Positions 16,992 through 25,754 are shown, counted from the first letter of the stretch. The stretch is 64,000 nucleotides of DNA from Mesorhizobium sp. M4B.F.Ca.ET.203.01.1.1 (GCF_004791025.1 NZ_SRUO01000001.1:434001-498000); one strand, 5' to 3'. Translations and numbers: made by a program. The notes: generated from the letters alone by a model not told the origin.

Positions 16992-18245
16992 TCACTGAGG
17001 CGCAGTGTCAGCCGGCAGGCTGCCCGTAAGGACCTTGGCAAAGCTGATATGCCTGGTGGATTCATTTGCTGACCCTAGCGCGGCCAGTTGGGTAACGATC
17101 TGCGCAAAACGTTCATTCAGCATATCTGCGTTGAACTCTTCCTCGACCTTGCGACGAGCGGCAAGCGCGACAGCTTCGCATTCCTTCGGGTGTTCGGCGA
17201 CCCAGGCAAGTTTGCCGGCAAGCGTCGAAACATCCCGCTCGGGTGCGAGAAATCCTGTCTCCAGGTCCTGGATGAGCTCGGGGATCCCCGAGTGAACCGT
17301 GCTGACCGCAATCAGCCCGGCGGCCATGGCTTCCATAAGCGCGACCGGGATGCCCTCCATGTCCCCGTTGCTGGCGGTGATACTCGGCAGCAAAAAGAGA
17401 TGCGCCGCGCGAAGCCGTCGTTTCACCTCCATGTGGGGAAGACTGCCAAGGAATGTTACGCGTCCCGTCAAGCCCAGCTCCGCGGCCAGCCTCTCCAAAT
17501 CCATCCGCAGTGGACCGTCCCCGATAATATCGTAGCGCCAGTCTATCTGCGGATGGGAGGCCGCGAGTGCGGCCAAGGCACGCAAGGCGAACTCGACGCC
17601 CTTCTTCTCCACCAGGCGGCAAACCGTTGTCACGATCAGCGGGGTGCCCTCCCACGATTCCCAGCGGTAGCTGATCTCGCGGGCATCGATTCCCATGTGG
17701 TGGACCGTAGTGCTTGCCGGGGACATGCCGGCTTCGAGAAGAAGCCCGCGGAAGAAATCGTTGACCGTCAGGTTCAAGGTCCCATGCTTGACGAGCCCAG
17801 CATATTGTGTTGCAAGCACTGCCTGCCGCGACGGGATGGCGACATCTGCGCCGTGAAAGATGGTTATGACCGGCGGCTTGAGGAACTTCCATTTCTTCAG
17901 CGCAGCAGCTCTCTCGCCGTTCTGTCCGAAGTGAGCGACAATCACGTCACAGCGGTTCAGGCGGCGCGCAAAAACCATATCAAGAGCGGTCGAAACCTTG
18001 TATCGCAGGCCCGGCGGCAGCCGCCGTACGAATTCGCGGATTCCAGCGGCCCAACTCCACCAATGCCGGGTTCTGGCCAGCAGCGTCGCCATCGGCTCGC
18101 TTTGCCGGTCTATTCGGTCGTCACCTTTCATCCTGTCGCACACGACCTCGACCTCGAAGCCGCGCTCCAGCAGCCCAGCCATCTGGTCCGCAACGAAAGT
18201 TTCCGAGAGAAGTGGGAATTCGCCCACGACAAAGCCCACGCGCAT
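16992..18245 (-). CDS. GT4 glycosyltransferase, WcaL/AmsK-like (paralog 2)
   Basis: 417-residue GT-B glycosyltransferase. It begins MRVGFVVGEFPLLSETFVADQ and has HFGQNG, IFHGAD, TTVCRLVEKKGVEFALRAL, and EGIPVALMEAMAAG, each nearly identical to the matching block in the gene at 15524-16693. The C-terminal ~30 residues (after FAQIVTQLAALG) are unique to this copy. The frame is open to 18350, but the domain begins at ATG 18245. It has its own upstream region with a regulatory motif (18354-18368) and is separated from the next minus-strand gene by 257 bases. Sugar specificity is unknown. Confidence 0.85.
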   Translation of the reverse strand: MRVGFVVGEFPLLSETFVADQMAGLLERGFEVEVVCDRMKGDDRIDRQSEPMATLLARTRHWWSWAAGIREFVRRLPPGLRYKVSTALDMVFARRLNRCDVIVAHFGQNGERAAALKKWKFLKPPVITIFHGADVAIPSRQAVLATQYAGLVKHGTLNLTVNDFFRGLLLEAGMSPASTTVHHMGIDAREISYRWESWEGTPLIVTTVCRLVEKKGVEFALRALAALAASHPQIDWRYDIIGDGPLRMDLERLAAELGLTGRVTFLGSLPHMEVKRRLRAAHLFLLPSITASNGDMEGIPVALMEAMAAGLIAVSTVHSGIPELIQDLETGFLAPERDVSTLAGKLAWVAEHPKECEAVALAARRKVEEEFNADMLNERFAQIVTQLAALGSANESTRHISFAKVLTGSLPADTAPQ

Positions 18246-18353
18246 CGCCCGCCTGCAAGGTTGGGACTTGGCCAGACCCCCAAGCGGTCCGCGTCGCGCA
18301 AGCCCTAATGTAGACGGACAGAATACACGTTGATTGCTGCGATGCCACAAGAA

Positions 18354-18368
18354 TATTGCACTGCAACA
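18354..18368 (-). promoter_or_regulatory. TNTTGCRNTGCA motif upstream of GT4 paralog 2
   Basis: In the gene direction it reads TGTTGCAGTGCAATA, ending 108 bases before the ATG at 18245. A second related unit, CTTGTGGCATCGCAGCAA, is at 18334-18351, so the tandem order is reversed compared with exoL. The rest of 18246-18502 shows no gene. Confidence 0.5.
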
Positions 18369-18502
18369 TCACAAACGAGATAGCCAGGCAATGCCTGGAA
18401 CCGGGGGCATGAGGCCTTGCGCAACAGCCCGCGCCCGCGGCGCTAGCGAGGCCTATCTGCGAGCGCGGATCCGGCTAGTGCATGTCGCCCCCAGGACGGG
18501 TT

Positions 18503-19582
18503 TCAGGCGGCACGCTCCAGCCCGCTTCGCCTGGCATTGTCGAGGACATTAAGGAATGTCGCGAACTGTTTGTCCGGATTCATCTGCGGCCGTTCTGAAA
18601 ACAACAGCGCCGCTGCTGAAAGCCGGTCGTACTCGGCCTTGTCGTTCCACAATCGCCTGATCGTCGCAACCCAGTCGGCGAGCGGAGCGTCGTAGTCGAG
18701 CACGACGCCACCGGCGCCGATCGCTTCCGGCAGCCCGCCGCGCCGGGACCCGACGACAGGGATGCCGCTGCAATGGGCCTCGGATGCTACCCTGCCCCAG
18801 GCCTCTTCCCATTTGCTGGGCGCAAGCAGAATCTTCGTGCGGCCGTAGACCGTCTTCATATCGCTGGTGCGGCTTTCCAGGGTGGCGTTGCCCAGCGGAG
18901 CAATGGTTCTTTCGATCTCGGCCCGGTGGTCGTCGTCAAGCATCCAGCTCTCGACGAACAGGAACGGAATTTCAGGGCATTCGCCGGCAATGCGGACCGC
19001 CAGTTCGAATCCCTTTTCGTTGTAGGGGTTGATCATCGTCACGAACTCGCGGGTCGTCGGCGTGCTGTAAGTTCCGGGATTGATGGTGGGCGGAATCACC
19101 GTCGAATCGATGCCGAATTTTTCCTTGTAGGTGCGGGCGGTGAACTCCGAATTGGCGATGTAGAGCGCCGAGCGCAGTTCGCGCAGGTCGCCAGCCAGTT
19201 CATGGAATTCGACATTCCTCAGATAGACAACCAGCGGCACGCCCAGCGCCTGCAGTTCCCTGCCAATCGGCACCGACTTGTGGCACTGGACCACCGCGAC
19301 ATCGGGCTTCAACCGTTCGACCGCGAAGCCCGCCGCCTCCCAGGGGAACCATGCCCGCACCACCGGGTAACCGGGAAAGGTGTCGATGACGGCGCGCTGG
19401 CGGAGCAGTTTCATCTTGGCGCGCGCCTTGAAGCCGAACATGCCGTCGCCGAACAGCGCCGCCAGGACCGAGGCCTCATGACCGTTTTCGCGCAGCTGCT
19501 CGACCAGATGGTGCGTGCTCGACTGAACACCGCCGCTGAATTGTGGCGTGTAGCCGTTGCCGCCTGCAAACAGAACTTTCAT
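18503..19582 (-). CDS. GT4 glycosyltransferase
   Basis: 359-residue GT-B glycosyltransferase starting MKVLFAGGNGYTPQFSGGVQ, a glycine-rich GT4 acceptor-side start. It has ANSEFTARTYKEKFG, VPPTINP-type text (VIPPTINPGTYS), and the donor-site SKWEEAWGRVASEAHCSGIPVVGS. The open frame continues upstream to 20302 only because it shadows the dehydrogenase gene; the start codon is the ATG at 19582. It lies 32 bases downstream of UDP-glucose dehydrogenase and is probably co-transcribed, which makes a glucuronosyl or glucosyl transferase plausible but unproven. Confidence 0.82.
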   Translation of the reverse strand: MKVLFAGGNGYTPQFSGGVQSSTHHLVEQLRENGHEASVLAALFGDGMFGFKARAKMKLLRQRAVIDTFPGYPVVRAWFPWEAAGFAVERLKPDVAVVQCHKSVPIGRELQALGVPLVVYLRNVEFHELAGDLRELRSALYIANSEFTARTYKEKFGIDSTVIPPTINPGTYSTPTTREFVTMINPYNEKGFELAVRIAGECPEIPFLFVESWMLDDDHRAEIERTIAPLGNATLESRTSDMKTVYGRTKILLAPSKWEEAWGRVASEAHCSGIPVVGSRRGGLPEAIGAGGVVLDYDAPLADWVATIRRLWNDKAEYDRLSAAALLFSERPQMNPDKQFATFLNVLDNARRSGLERAA

Positions 19583-19614
19583 GGACCCTGGCTCCTTGTT
19601 GTGCCGCCCTGCCC

Positions 19615-20946
19615 TCACGCCGCCATCCTGCCGATGCTGAAATATTCGATGCCGTAGCGGGCGATGACCTTGGGATCGTAGAGGTTGCGGCCGTCGAAGA
19701 TCACCGGCGTGGTCAGCGCATCCTTCAGCGCATCGAAGGAGGGCGCGCGGAAGCTCTTCCATTCGGTGCAGATCAACAGCGCGTCGGCGCCGCGCAGCGC
19801 CGCTTCCTTGGTGCCGCACAGCAAAAGGTCGTCGCGCAGGCCGTAGATGGCCTGGCATTCCTGCATTGCCTCGGGATCGTAGGCCTGCACGTTGGCGCCG
19901 GCCTGCCACAGCGCCTCCATAAGCGTGCGCGCGGGCGCCTCGCGCATGTCGTCGGTGTTGGGCTTGAAGGCCAGGCCCCAGAGCGCGAAGGTCTTGCCCT
20001 TGAGGTTGCCCTTGAAATAACGGTGCACCTTGTCGAACAGCACCGACTTCTGCTCGTTGTTGCGCTCCTCGACGGCGCGCAGCAGCTTGGCGTCGAACTT
20101 GACACCTTCGGCGGTCTTGATCAGCGCGCGCACGTCCTTTGGAAAGCACGAGCCACCATAGCCGAGGCCGGGATAGATGAAGTGGTAGCCGATGCGCGGA
20201 TCGGAGCCGATGCCTTTGCGCACCTCCTCGATGTCGGCGCCCAGCTGCTCGGCCAGGTTGGCCATCTCGTTCATGAAGCTGATCTTGGTCGCCAGCATGC
20301 AATTGGCGGCATATTTGGTGAACTCGGCGCTGCGCACGTCCATCACGATCATCTTCTCGTGGTTGCGGTTGAACGGCGCATAGAGTTCGCGCATCACCGC
20401 CTCTGTATCCTCGCTGGACGTGCCGACGATGATGCGATCGGGCTTCATGCAGTCGGCGACGGCCGAGCCTTCCTTGAGGAATTCCGGATTGGAGGCGACG
20501 TCGAAAGCGAGATCCTCGCGTCCTCTCGCCTTAAGCGTTTCGGCGATCCGGGCCTTGATCTTCTCGCAGGTGCCGACCGGCACCGTCGACTTGCCGACGA
20601 CGATCTTGGGCGCCTCCATCTCGCGGCCGATGGCCTCGGCGACGGCGAGCACGTATTTGAGATCGGCCGAACCGTCCTCGCCGGGCGGGGTGCCCACGGC
20701 GATCATCTGGATCTGGCCGTGCTTGACCGCGGCGACGGCGTCGGTGGTGAAGCGGATGCGGCCGGCCGCGTGGTTCTCCTTGACGAGCGCTTCGAGCCCG
20801 GGCTCGAAGATCGGGATCAGGCCCTGGTTGAGCCGCTCGACCTTTTTCTCGTCGATGTCGACGCATACCACCTGGTGCCCGACCTCCGCCAGCACCGCGG
20901 CCTGCACGAGGCCGACATAGCCAATTCCAAAGACGGTCAAATTCAT
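19615..20946 (-). CDS. ugd: UDP-glucose 6-dehydrogenase
   Basis: 443-residue enzyme oxidising UDP-glucose twice with NAD to UDP-glucuronate. The N-terminal Rossmann motif is [10 protein letters not shown], followed by NPEFLKEG and the catalytic cysteine loop [10 protein letters not shown] with Cys267. [19 protein letters not shown] starts the C-terminal UDP-binding domain. The length and architecture match the RkpK/Ugd group of rhizobia. Presence inside the EPS locus suggests that the polymer contains glucuronic acid or that UDP-glucuronate feeds another donor. It is followed by a GT4 gene with a 32-base gap. Confidence 0.95.
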   Translation of the reverse strand: MNLTVFGIGYVGLVQAAVLAEVGHQVVCVDIDEKKVERLNQGLIPIFEPGLEALVKENHAAGRIRFTTDAVAAVKHGQIQMIAVGTPPGEDGSADLKYVLAVAEAIGREMEAPKIVVGKSTVPVGTCEKIKARIAETLKARGREDLAFDVASNPEFLKEGSAVADCMKPDRIIVGTSSEDTEAVMRELYAPFNRNHEKMIVMDVRSAEFTKYAANCMLATKISFMNEMANLAEQLGADIEEVRKGIGSDPRIGYHFIYPGLGYGGSCFPKDVRALIKTAEGVKFDAKLLRAVEERNNEQKSVLFDKVHRYFKGNLKGKTFALWGLAFKPNTDDMREAPARTLMEALWQAGANVQAYDPEAMQECQAIYGLRDDLLLCGTKEAALRGADALLICTEWKSFRAPSFDALKDALTTPVIFDGRNLYDPKVIARYGIEYFSIGRMAA

Positions 20947-21103
20947 TCGGTTTTGTTCCTGTTCAGGGCCGTCTTCGGTCCGGCCGGTTCAATGTTGCCT
21001 GGCCGTGATCCCCACGGCTGTTCCTGTTTGAGCGAACCCAAGGCCTGCGCGGCAAAATCGGTTCCTGGCTTTGCCGCGTCGACCTTGGGTTCGGATGATA
21101 ACC

Positions 21104-21982
21104 CTAGTTGCTGTTGGCGCCGCTATTTATGCCGCACGCCAGCGATTCCTTGAACTGGCATGGTTCGCCCAATGCCGTGAACGCGACGCGCTCGACCTGC
21201 ATTGTGACCTTGCGGCCAGGGTCCGAAAAGGGGCCCATCCAGTTGGTCAGCTTTTCGCTGCCCCAGAGGCTGAAGAATATCTTCTGCGAATGGGTCGGCA
21301 ATTCCGCGGGGTTGGTCACTTCCTGGACCAGCTTGCCGTTGACGTAGAAGCGCAAGCGCTCCTTTTCCCAGACAAAGCCGTAGTCGTTGAAGCCCTTGTC
21401 GGTGCCACCCTCGACATCGGCGAGCTTCTCGTTCTTCGGCTTGCCGGAAATGTAGGTGTTGACCTGGACCTTCGAGGTGTCCTTGGTCAGGACCTCGAAG
21501 TCGATCTCGTCCCAGGGCTGCTTGTCGGCGGGACCGATGTAGGAAAAGAAGGCGGCGTTGAGGCCGGATCCGGTGTCGGTCTTCATGCGCGCTTCATAGG
21601 TGCCGTAGCCGTAGCGCTTCTTGGTCTGGACCTCGCCGCAGGCGAATTCGCGGTCCTTCACCTGGCGCTTCTCGAAACCGAGCGTCAGCACGCCGTCGGA
21701 AAGCTCGACCAGGCTCTTCGACCAGGTGCAATTCTGGTGGGGGCCGTTCGACCAGCCGTCGGAAACATACCAGCGCGAATGATCGAAACTGGTGAAATCA
21801 TCGACGAATGACGGCGCGCTCTGCACGTCCTGCGCATGCGACGGATGCGGGGCTGCGACCAGGCTTGCGGCAACGGCCAGAAGAAGCGCGCCTGCCGAGC
21901 AGAACCGCCGCAGGGCCGCTTGCCGTTGTGACGGCATGGCATCGGCCGCGACGATGGGGGTAGTCTTCGGATATGCGTTCAT
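21104..21982 (-). CDS. exoK: ExoK-like endo-beta-glucanase, glycoside hydrolase family 16
   Basis: 292-residue secreted GH16 glycanase. The N-terminus has a signal peptide (hydrophobic ~28-45, likely cleavage after SHA50). The catalytic E-x-D-x-E is EIDFE with Glu159 as nucleophile, Asp161 and Glu163 as acid/base. In S. meliloti ExoK cleaves nascent succinoglycan to low-molecular-weight forms. There exoK adjoins exoL; here the two are separated by ~8.6 kb of extra glycosyltransferase, flippase and ugd genes. A start at the internal ATG (residue 16) would also give a signal peptide. Confidence 0.9.
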   Translation of the reverse strand: MNAYPKTTPIVAADAMPSQRQAALRRFCSAGALLLAVAASLVAAPHPSHAQDVQSAPSFVDDFTSFDHSRWYVSDGWSNGPHQNCTWSKSLVELSDGVLTLGFEKRQVKDREFACGEVQTKKRYGYGTYEARMKTDTGSGLNAAFFSYIGPADKQPWDEIDFEVLTKDTSKVQVNTYISGKPKNEKLADVEGGTDKGFNDYGFVWEKERLRFYVNGKLVQEVTNPAELPTHSQKIFFSLWGSEKLTNWMGPFSDPGRKVTMQVERVAFTALGEPCQFKESLACGINSGANSN

Positions 21983-22123
21983 ACCAACTCACCTTTGTGC
22001 TGTCCGCCCCAACCCAAAAGTCACCAAATGGCCCGCCCGCGCGAGCCGCTTGAACCTCCGCCCCTAGAACTCCTTAACTGTGCCTCGTACCAAACCTGTG
22101 CCTGCGGACCCGTGTTCGCGCCG

Positions 22124-22516
22124 TCAGCGTCCGCCTGCCGACTTGACGAAACCGGTCCGCGAATCGCGACCTTGCGCACTCTCGTCGACAATCGCGTCGA
22201 TCGAATGACGCAGTTCCTTCATCACGCCGTTCTGGCGGGCAAGCTCGGCAATGCGCCGCTCGCAATTCAGGATCGACTTCGTCAATTCGCTGACTTCCGA
22301 CGACTTGCCTGTCGACGCCGAACCGTTCTCCATCGCCTCGACCAGGAAAGCGGCATTCGTCGCCTTCGTCCGGTAGCGATTCTCAAGCCCGGTCTTCTCC
22401 GCCTCGATCTCGCCGGCAATCTGATCGAGCAGCCTTGCCAGACGATCGAAGCGCTGGAGATCGGTCTGCCGGTCCCGGGCCGGATCCCTGGATCTGAAGC
22501 CGAATATCGAAGCCAT
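22124..22516 (-). CDS. Small hypothetical protein, helical, EPS-locus associated
   Basis: 130 residues, not recognised. It opens MASIFGFRSRDPARD, then long charged helix-like stretches (QRFDRLARLLDQIAGEIEAE, SELTKSILNCERRIAELARQ) suggest a coiled coil. There is no signal peptide or transmembrane segment. I chose ATG 22516 over the earlier start because the TNTTGCRNTGCA motif sits directly upstream (22535-22550). Acidic/basic heptads and a motif-bearing promoter argue that it is real. It stands alone between exoK and a GT2 gene. Confidence 0.5.
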   Translation of the reverse strand: MASIFGFRSRDPARDRQTDLQRFDRLARLLDQIAGEIEAEKTGLENRYRTKATNAAFLVEAMENGSASTGKSSEVSELTKSILNCERRIAELARQNGVMKELRHSIDAIVDESAQGRDSRTGFVKSAGGR

Positions 22517-22534
22517 CCGGTTGGCCTTCCAAAA

Positions 22535-22550
22535 TTGCTGCACCGCAACA
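22535..22550 (-). promoter_or_regulatory. TNTTGCRNTGCA motif upstream of the 130-residue gene
   Basis: In the gene direction it reads TGTTGCGGTGCAGCAA, ending 18 bases before the ATG, much closer than at exoL or exoY. Confidence 0.5.
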
Positions 22551-22642
22551 TACACTGCCATTCCGAGGACGAGTAAGCAACCTCGGAGTTTGGCAATGGC
22601 GATTTTTTCGCGTTTTGGCCCACCGCGGCGCTGCGGTCCGGC

Positions 22643-23662
22643 TTACTTTTCAACAGCTTGCGCGTTGGCGGCCATGAGGAAGCGCATCGGCGGCACCGGC
22701 CGCTTGGGGGCAAGGCCGGTCTGGCGAAACAGCGCCTCGAACTTGTCGGCGGCAACGCCCAGGACGATAGGCAAGAGGTTCGACTGGCTGGCCAGCGCGT
22801 AGGCGGCGGCCGATGCCAGACCGCGCTCGGCCTTCACGTCGAGGAAATTGCGCAGCCGGTATTTGTCGCGCACGTGACGCTCGTGCTTTCTCAGCGCCGC
22901 CTTGGACGTTTCCGGCAGGCTGTCGATCGCAAGCAGCGCCAGGTCCGCATCGGCCAGGCGCTTCAGATCCTGCGTCTTGTGGCGACCGCTGAGCGAATCG
23001 GCGCGCACGATGGCGCCGTAGCCGCAGGACCTGATGACCTTGAAGCGCGCGCCGCAGGCGACCGCCCGGGCATAGAGCTCATAGTCCTCGCCGAGGCGCA
23101 GCTTCTCGTCGTAACGCAGCCCGTGGCGATCGAGGAAGGCCCGGCTGATGACGGGCTTCAGGAAGCCAAGTTCGCCGCGCTGCACGCGGCGCCTGGAGAT
23201 GTTGCCTTCGACGAAGCGCTCGAAGTCGAGGAACTCCGGATCGGCCGAAAAGGGCGGGGCGACGACCTTGGAGACGTCGGTGGCCGTATCGTCCCTGATC
23301 AGCATGATGTTGTCGGCGGCGAAATCCCAGTCGGCGCTGGCGAACAGCCTGCGAAAGCGGCCCTCGAGGAAGAAATCGTCGGCGTCGAGAATGCTGATGA
23401 ACGGCGCGCTGGAGCCGGCAATCGCGGCGTTGCGGGCAAAGGACGGACCACGGTTGACGTCGAGACGCATGACCTTGAGCCTGTCGCTGCCGTCATCGGC
23501 GGCGCGCGCGACCTCGGCGGTGTCGTCGGTGGACGCGTCGTCGACGACGACGACTTCGGCCACCTCCGGTTCGCGCAGCGCCGAAGCGATGGCGGCCGGG
23601 ATGGTCCGGGCGGCGTTGCGGGCGGCGATGATCACGCAAACCCGGGACATTGTGCTGGACAT
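22643..23662 (-). CDS. GT2 glycosyltransferase (ExoU/ExoW-like)
   Basis: 339-residue inverting glycosyltransferase. Key blocks are VCVIIAARNAARTIPAAI, VVVVDDAS, GPSFARNAAIAG and the metal-binding LDADD. The LGEDYELYARAVACGA block matches the acceptor part of ExoO/ExoU/ExoW-type enzymes. Start ATG 23662 is preceded by GAGAGGTG at a good distance; ATG 23650 is the other option. It may add one of the later glucoses of the EPS repeat. Because it lies next to the lasso-peptide genes, a role in decorating the peptide cannot be excluded, though family resemblance favours EPS. Confidence 0.8.
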   Translation of the reverse strand: MSSTMSRVCVIIAARNAARTIPAAIASALREPEVAEVVVVDDASTDDTAEVARAADDGSDRLKVMRLDVNRGPSFARNAAIAGSSAPFISILDADDFFLEGRFRRLFASADWDFAADNIMLIRDDTATDVSKVVAPPFSADPEFLDFERFVEGNISRRRVQRGELGFLKPVISRAFLDRHGLRYDEKLRLGEDYELYARAVACGARFKVIRSCGYGAIVRADSLSGRHKTQDLKRLADADLALLAIDSLPETSKAALRKHERHVRDKYRLRNFLDVKAERGLASAAAYALASQSNLLPIVLGVAADKFEALFRQTGLAPKRPVPPMRFLMAANAQAVEK

Positions 23663-23726
23663 CAATTCACCTCTCGATTGAACGAGTTCTTCCAAATTTG
23701 CTGCCCCTTGATGCCCAAGACGTTCG

Positions 23727-24875
23727 TCACCGGCTGCCCGCCTCGCCGACTGCCGGCCGTTCGAAAATGCGCCGGCTGAGATCGGCCGAGGCTGCCCAGC
23801 CGGCCTCGGCCAGATAGCGCACCGGCGCGCGGCCGCACAATTCCCAAAGCACCGTGCGGCGCTGCGGCCAGCGCAACGACGACAGCCAGGGCGCGATCAC
23901 CATGTGGAGCAGGTCGGCATTGTCGATGCGCGACAAGATCCGCGTGGCGCGCTCCGACAGCAGCGTGCCCGCTCCACCAAGCAGCACGTCGGCGGCGCGA
24001 AGGCCAAGCAGCAGCGTGTCCGCCAGCCCCTGCTCGATTGCGTAGTCGAGCACGTCCCGCTGCTCGGCCTCGCTCAGGCGACCGGCGCTCGCCCTGACGT
24101 CGCAGACATAGCCGGCGCAGGGTTCGCGGTTGAAGAACGCCTTGGCGACGCTGATGCAGGACAACAGCAATGTGTCGGAAGCCGAGATGAAGGGCACATG
24201 ACCGCCGGCGATCCCGACCTCGCGCTTGCGCCGCAGGAAACCATCGGTGTCGCGGGGGCTTGGCGAGCCGGGCTGCTGCAGCCGGTAATGGAGGTCGACG
24301 GTGGACGCCTTAGCGTCACCGCCGCGGATCATGTGCTGCTCGCCGAGAAAGCGCAGCCACCACAGCGAGCGCGACTGGCCGGCGACCTCGTAGCCGATCG
24401 CGCGCAGCGCCTCGCGCGCCTTGGCGAAGCCCGCCTGCGAGACGAGGATGTCGACATCGCCCGACGGCTTCATGAAGTGATCGCCATAGAGCAGTTGCTG
24501 CTGGAACGGTCCCTTCAGGAACACGAAATCGATCTGCCGGTCGCGCAGCACCTGGTGGATGGCCAGCGAATCCATGATGCCGGACGAGTTCATCGAGACC
24601 GTGCGGCGGCGGTAGGTGTCGAGCCAGCCAAGCAGTTCGGACGACCCCCCGCCGGCCCCCGCACGGGACAAGGCCTTGAGGACGAAGATCGCGACCTTGT
24701 TCAGCCTGGCGATGTCGGCAACCCTGGCTATGGAGATGGACGGCGCCGACGCCCCGCCTGCCACCGCGTCCGTGGCTGGCGAGAAGAACAGCCTCAGGCA
24801 GGCCTGCACATAGGCGACCTCGTCGGCGCAGTCGGCGGCGCGCAGCCTTTGGTAAGCACTTTCCTGCACGGCCAT
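23727..24875 (-). CDS. Putative nucleotidyltransferase (NTP_transf_5-like), lasso-cluster associated
   Basis: 382-residue protein of the uncharacterised nucleotidyltransferase family PF14907, by recognition. The core is FVFLKGPFQQQLLYGDHFMK followed by SGDVDILV, the G-S-D-x-D type metal-binding motif of polymerase-beta-like transferases. Such genes recur in RiPP clusters, including lasso clusters with an HprK-like kinase, where I recall a homolog being linked to sugar attachment on the phosphorylated peptide. I start it at ATG 24875 (GAGGACC upstream) rather than TTG 24884. It is divergent from the lasso precursor across ~500 bases. Confidence 0.7.
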   Translation of the reverse strand: MAVQESAYQRLRAADCADEVAYVQACLRLFFSPATDAVAGGASAPSISIARVADIARLNKVAIFVLKALSRAGAGGGSSELLGWLDTYRRRTVSMNSSGIMDSLAIHQVLRDRQIDFVFLKGPFQQQLLYGDHFMKPSGDVDILVSQAGFAKAREALRAIGYEVAGQSRSLWWLRFLGEQHMIRGGDAKASTVDLHYRLQQPGSPSPRDTDGFLRRKREVGIAGGHVPFISASDTLLLSCISVAKAFFNREPCAGYVCDVRASAGRLSEAEQRDVLDYAIEQGLADTLLLGLRAADVLLGGAGTLLSERATRILSRIDNADLLHMVIAPWLSSLRWPQRRTVLWELCGRAPVRYLAEAGWAASADLSRRIFERPAVGEAGSR

Positions 24876-25374
24876 TCCCGACAAGGTCCTCGCAAAAATC
24901 CGTCCGACGCGTCATATTGCAACTGCGAAGGAAAGCATCGCTAAAATCATCGCCGCCGTCCAGCTTTTCCTCCGGCGGGGCGGCCGTCTGCAACTGTAGC
25001 GTTTACACGCCATCGCACGGCGGCGACCCGGCTGACGGTCCGGCCCAGGGTCCGGGACCGACAGGAGTTCGGCACCTCGCGCACAAAATTCTACATGCCT
25101 ACAATGCAGGCATGTGAGTCAAAAAATTTATCATAATTAAATCATATGCTTAAATAGGCGTCACGGACGCGTCGTTAAATTCCGTTATGAGGCAAGGCCA
25201 GGATGGCGCGTGCAAAAGGTTTGATCACCAACCAAGGCAAGCGCAACCAAGAATTGATTAATGGTTGGTAAATCAGGCTTGACTCATTTAGGGTGCCATG
25301 CAGCTATTGCGTTGCAGCATAGAAATGTGCTGCCGGCACTCGACAGGCCGTTTCCAGTCCTATCGGAGAGTAAA
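24876..25374. other. Divergent intergenic region upstream of the lasso precursor, with inverted repeat
   Basis: About 500 bases without a gene. A perfect inverted repeat, ACATGCCT (25093-25100) and AGGCATGT (25108-25115), is separated by 7 bases. Right after it the DNA turns AT-rich (25119-25165). A possible promoter -35 is TTGACT at 25279-25284, with a poor -10 (CTATTG region) overlapping the motif at 25305-25320. These sites fit a regulated divergent promoter, but none is proven. Confidence 0.45.
25305..25320 (+). promoter_or_regulatory. TNTTGCRNTGCA motif upstream of the lasso precursor gene
   Basis: TATTGCGTTGCAGCAT, ending 54 bases before the precursor ATG. It has the same orientation and nearly the same distance to the start as at exoL (47), the relic leader (49) and exoY (50). 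Confidence 0.55.
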
Positions 25375-25527
25375 ATGGAACAGAATGTTGAAAAGCAAGA
25401 GTACGAGACGCCAAGCCTGACGGTTCACGGTTCGATCGAAACGATCACGCAAGGCGGCTCGGGTACGACGGCGCTCGACGCGGCATTCCCCGCGCACACG
25501 CCTTTCGACCAGCTTACGTTCTCTTGA
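25375..25527 (+). CDS. Lasso peptide precursor (A protein)
   Basis: 50 residues. Leader residues 10-25 fit the canonical motif YxxPxLxxxGxxxxxT exactly: Y10, P13, L15, G19, T25. With Thr at -2, cleavage falls after Gln26, giving a 24-residue core (27-50). The core starts GGSGTTALD, so Gly27 and Asp35 can form a 9-residue macrolactam ring; tail residues include F38, H41, F44, L47, F49. The last residue is Ser50. GGAGAG precedes the ATG. The gene heads a cluster with all required processing genes. No homolog with this core is known to me. Confidence 0.9.
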   Translation: MEQNVEKQEYETPSLTVHGSIETITQGGSGTTALDAAFPAHTPFDQLTFS

Positions 25528-25560
25528 GCTTGACTGTGTTCCGGGGCGAAGAAGTTGGGG

Positions 25561-25643
25561 CTCCGAATACATCTTCTCGGAGAGCCGGGGGATCCAATCC
25601 CCCGGCTTTCTGCCCGGAGCCAGAACTGTCCCGGTGAACCGGG
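25561..25643 (+). terminator. Tandem hairpins between precursor and processing genes
   Basis: Three stems lie in the 227-base gap after the precursor: CTCCGA/TCGGAG (25561-25582), a strong GCCGGGGG/CCCCCGGC with 7-base loop followed by TTT (25584-25606), and CCCGGT/ACCGGG (25630-25643). The middle one looks like a leaky terminator or an mRNA 3' protector, which would give far more precursor than enzyme mRNA. Confidence 0.5.
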
Positions 25644-25754
25644 AGGAGACCTCGGCTTCTGTTCGATCATGACCTCTCCTGGACGGATCGGCTGAGATCG
25701 ATCGATCCTGTCCCGGAAACTGACGAAGCGTAGCGTTTTGTAGGGAGGTTTAGG

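Noticed and set aside
18503-20302. 599-codon fused frame covering the GT4 gene and part of ugd
   Set aside because: The upstream 240 codons are the ugd gene in the wrong frame; the real start is the ATG at 19582.
22643-24875. GT2 and nucleotidyltransferase genes as certain members of the lasso operon
   Set aside because: They are on the opposite strand with a separate promoter; the GT2 looks like EPS enzymes, so membership is offered only as a hypothesis.
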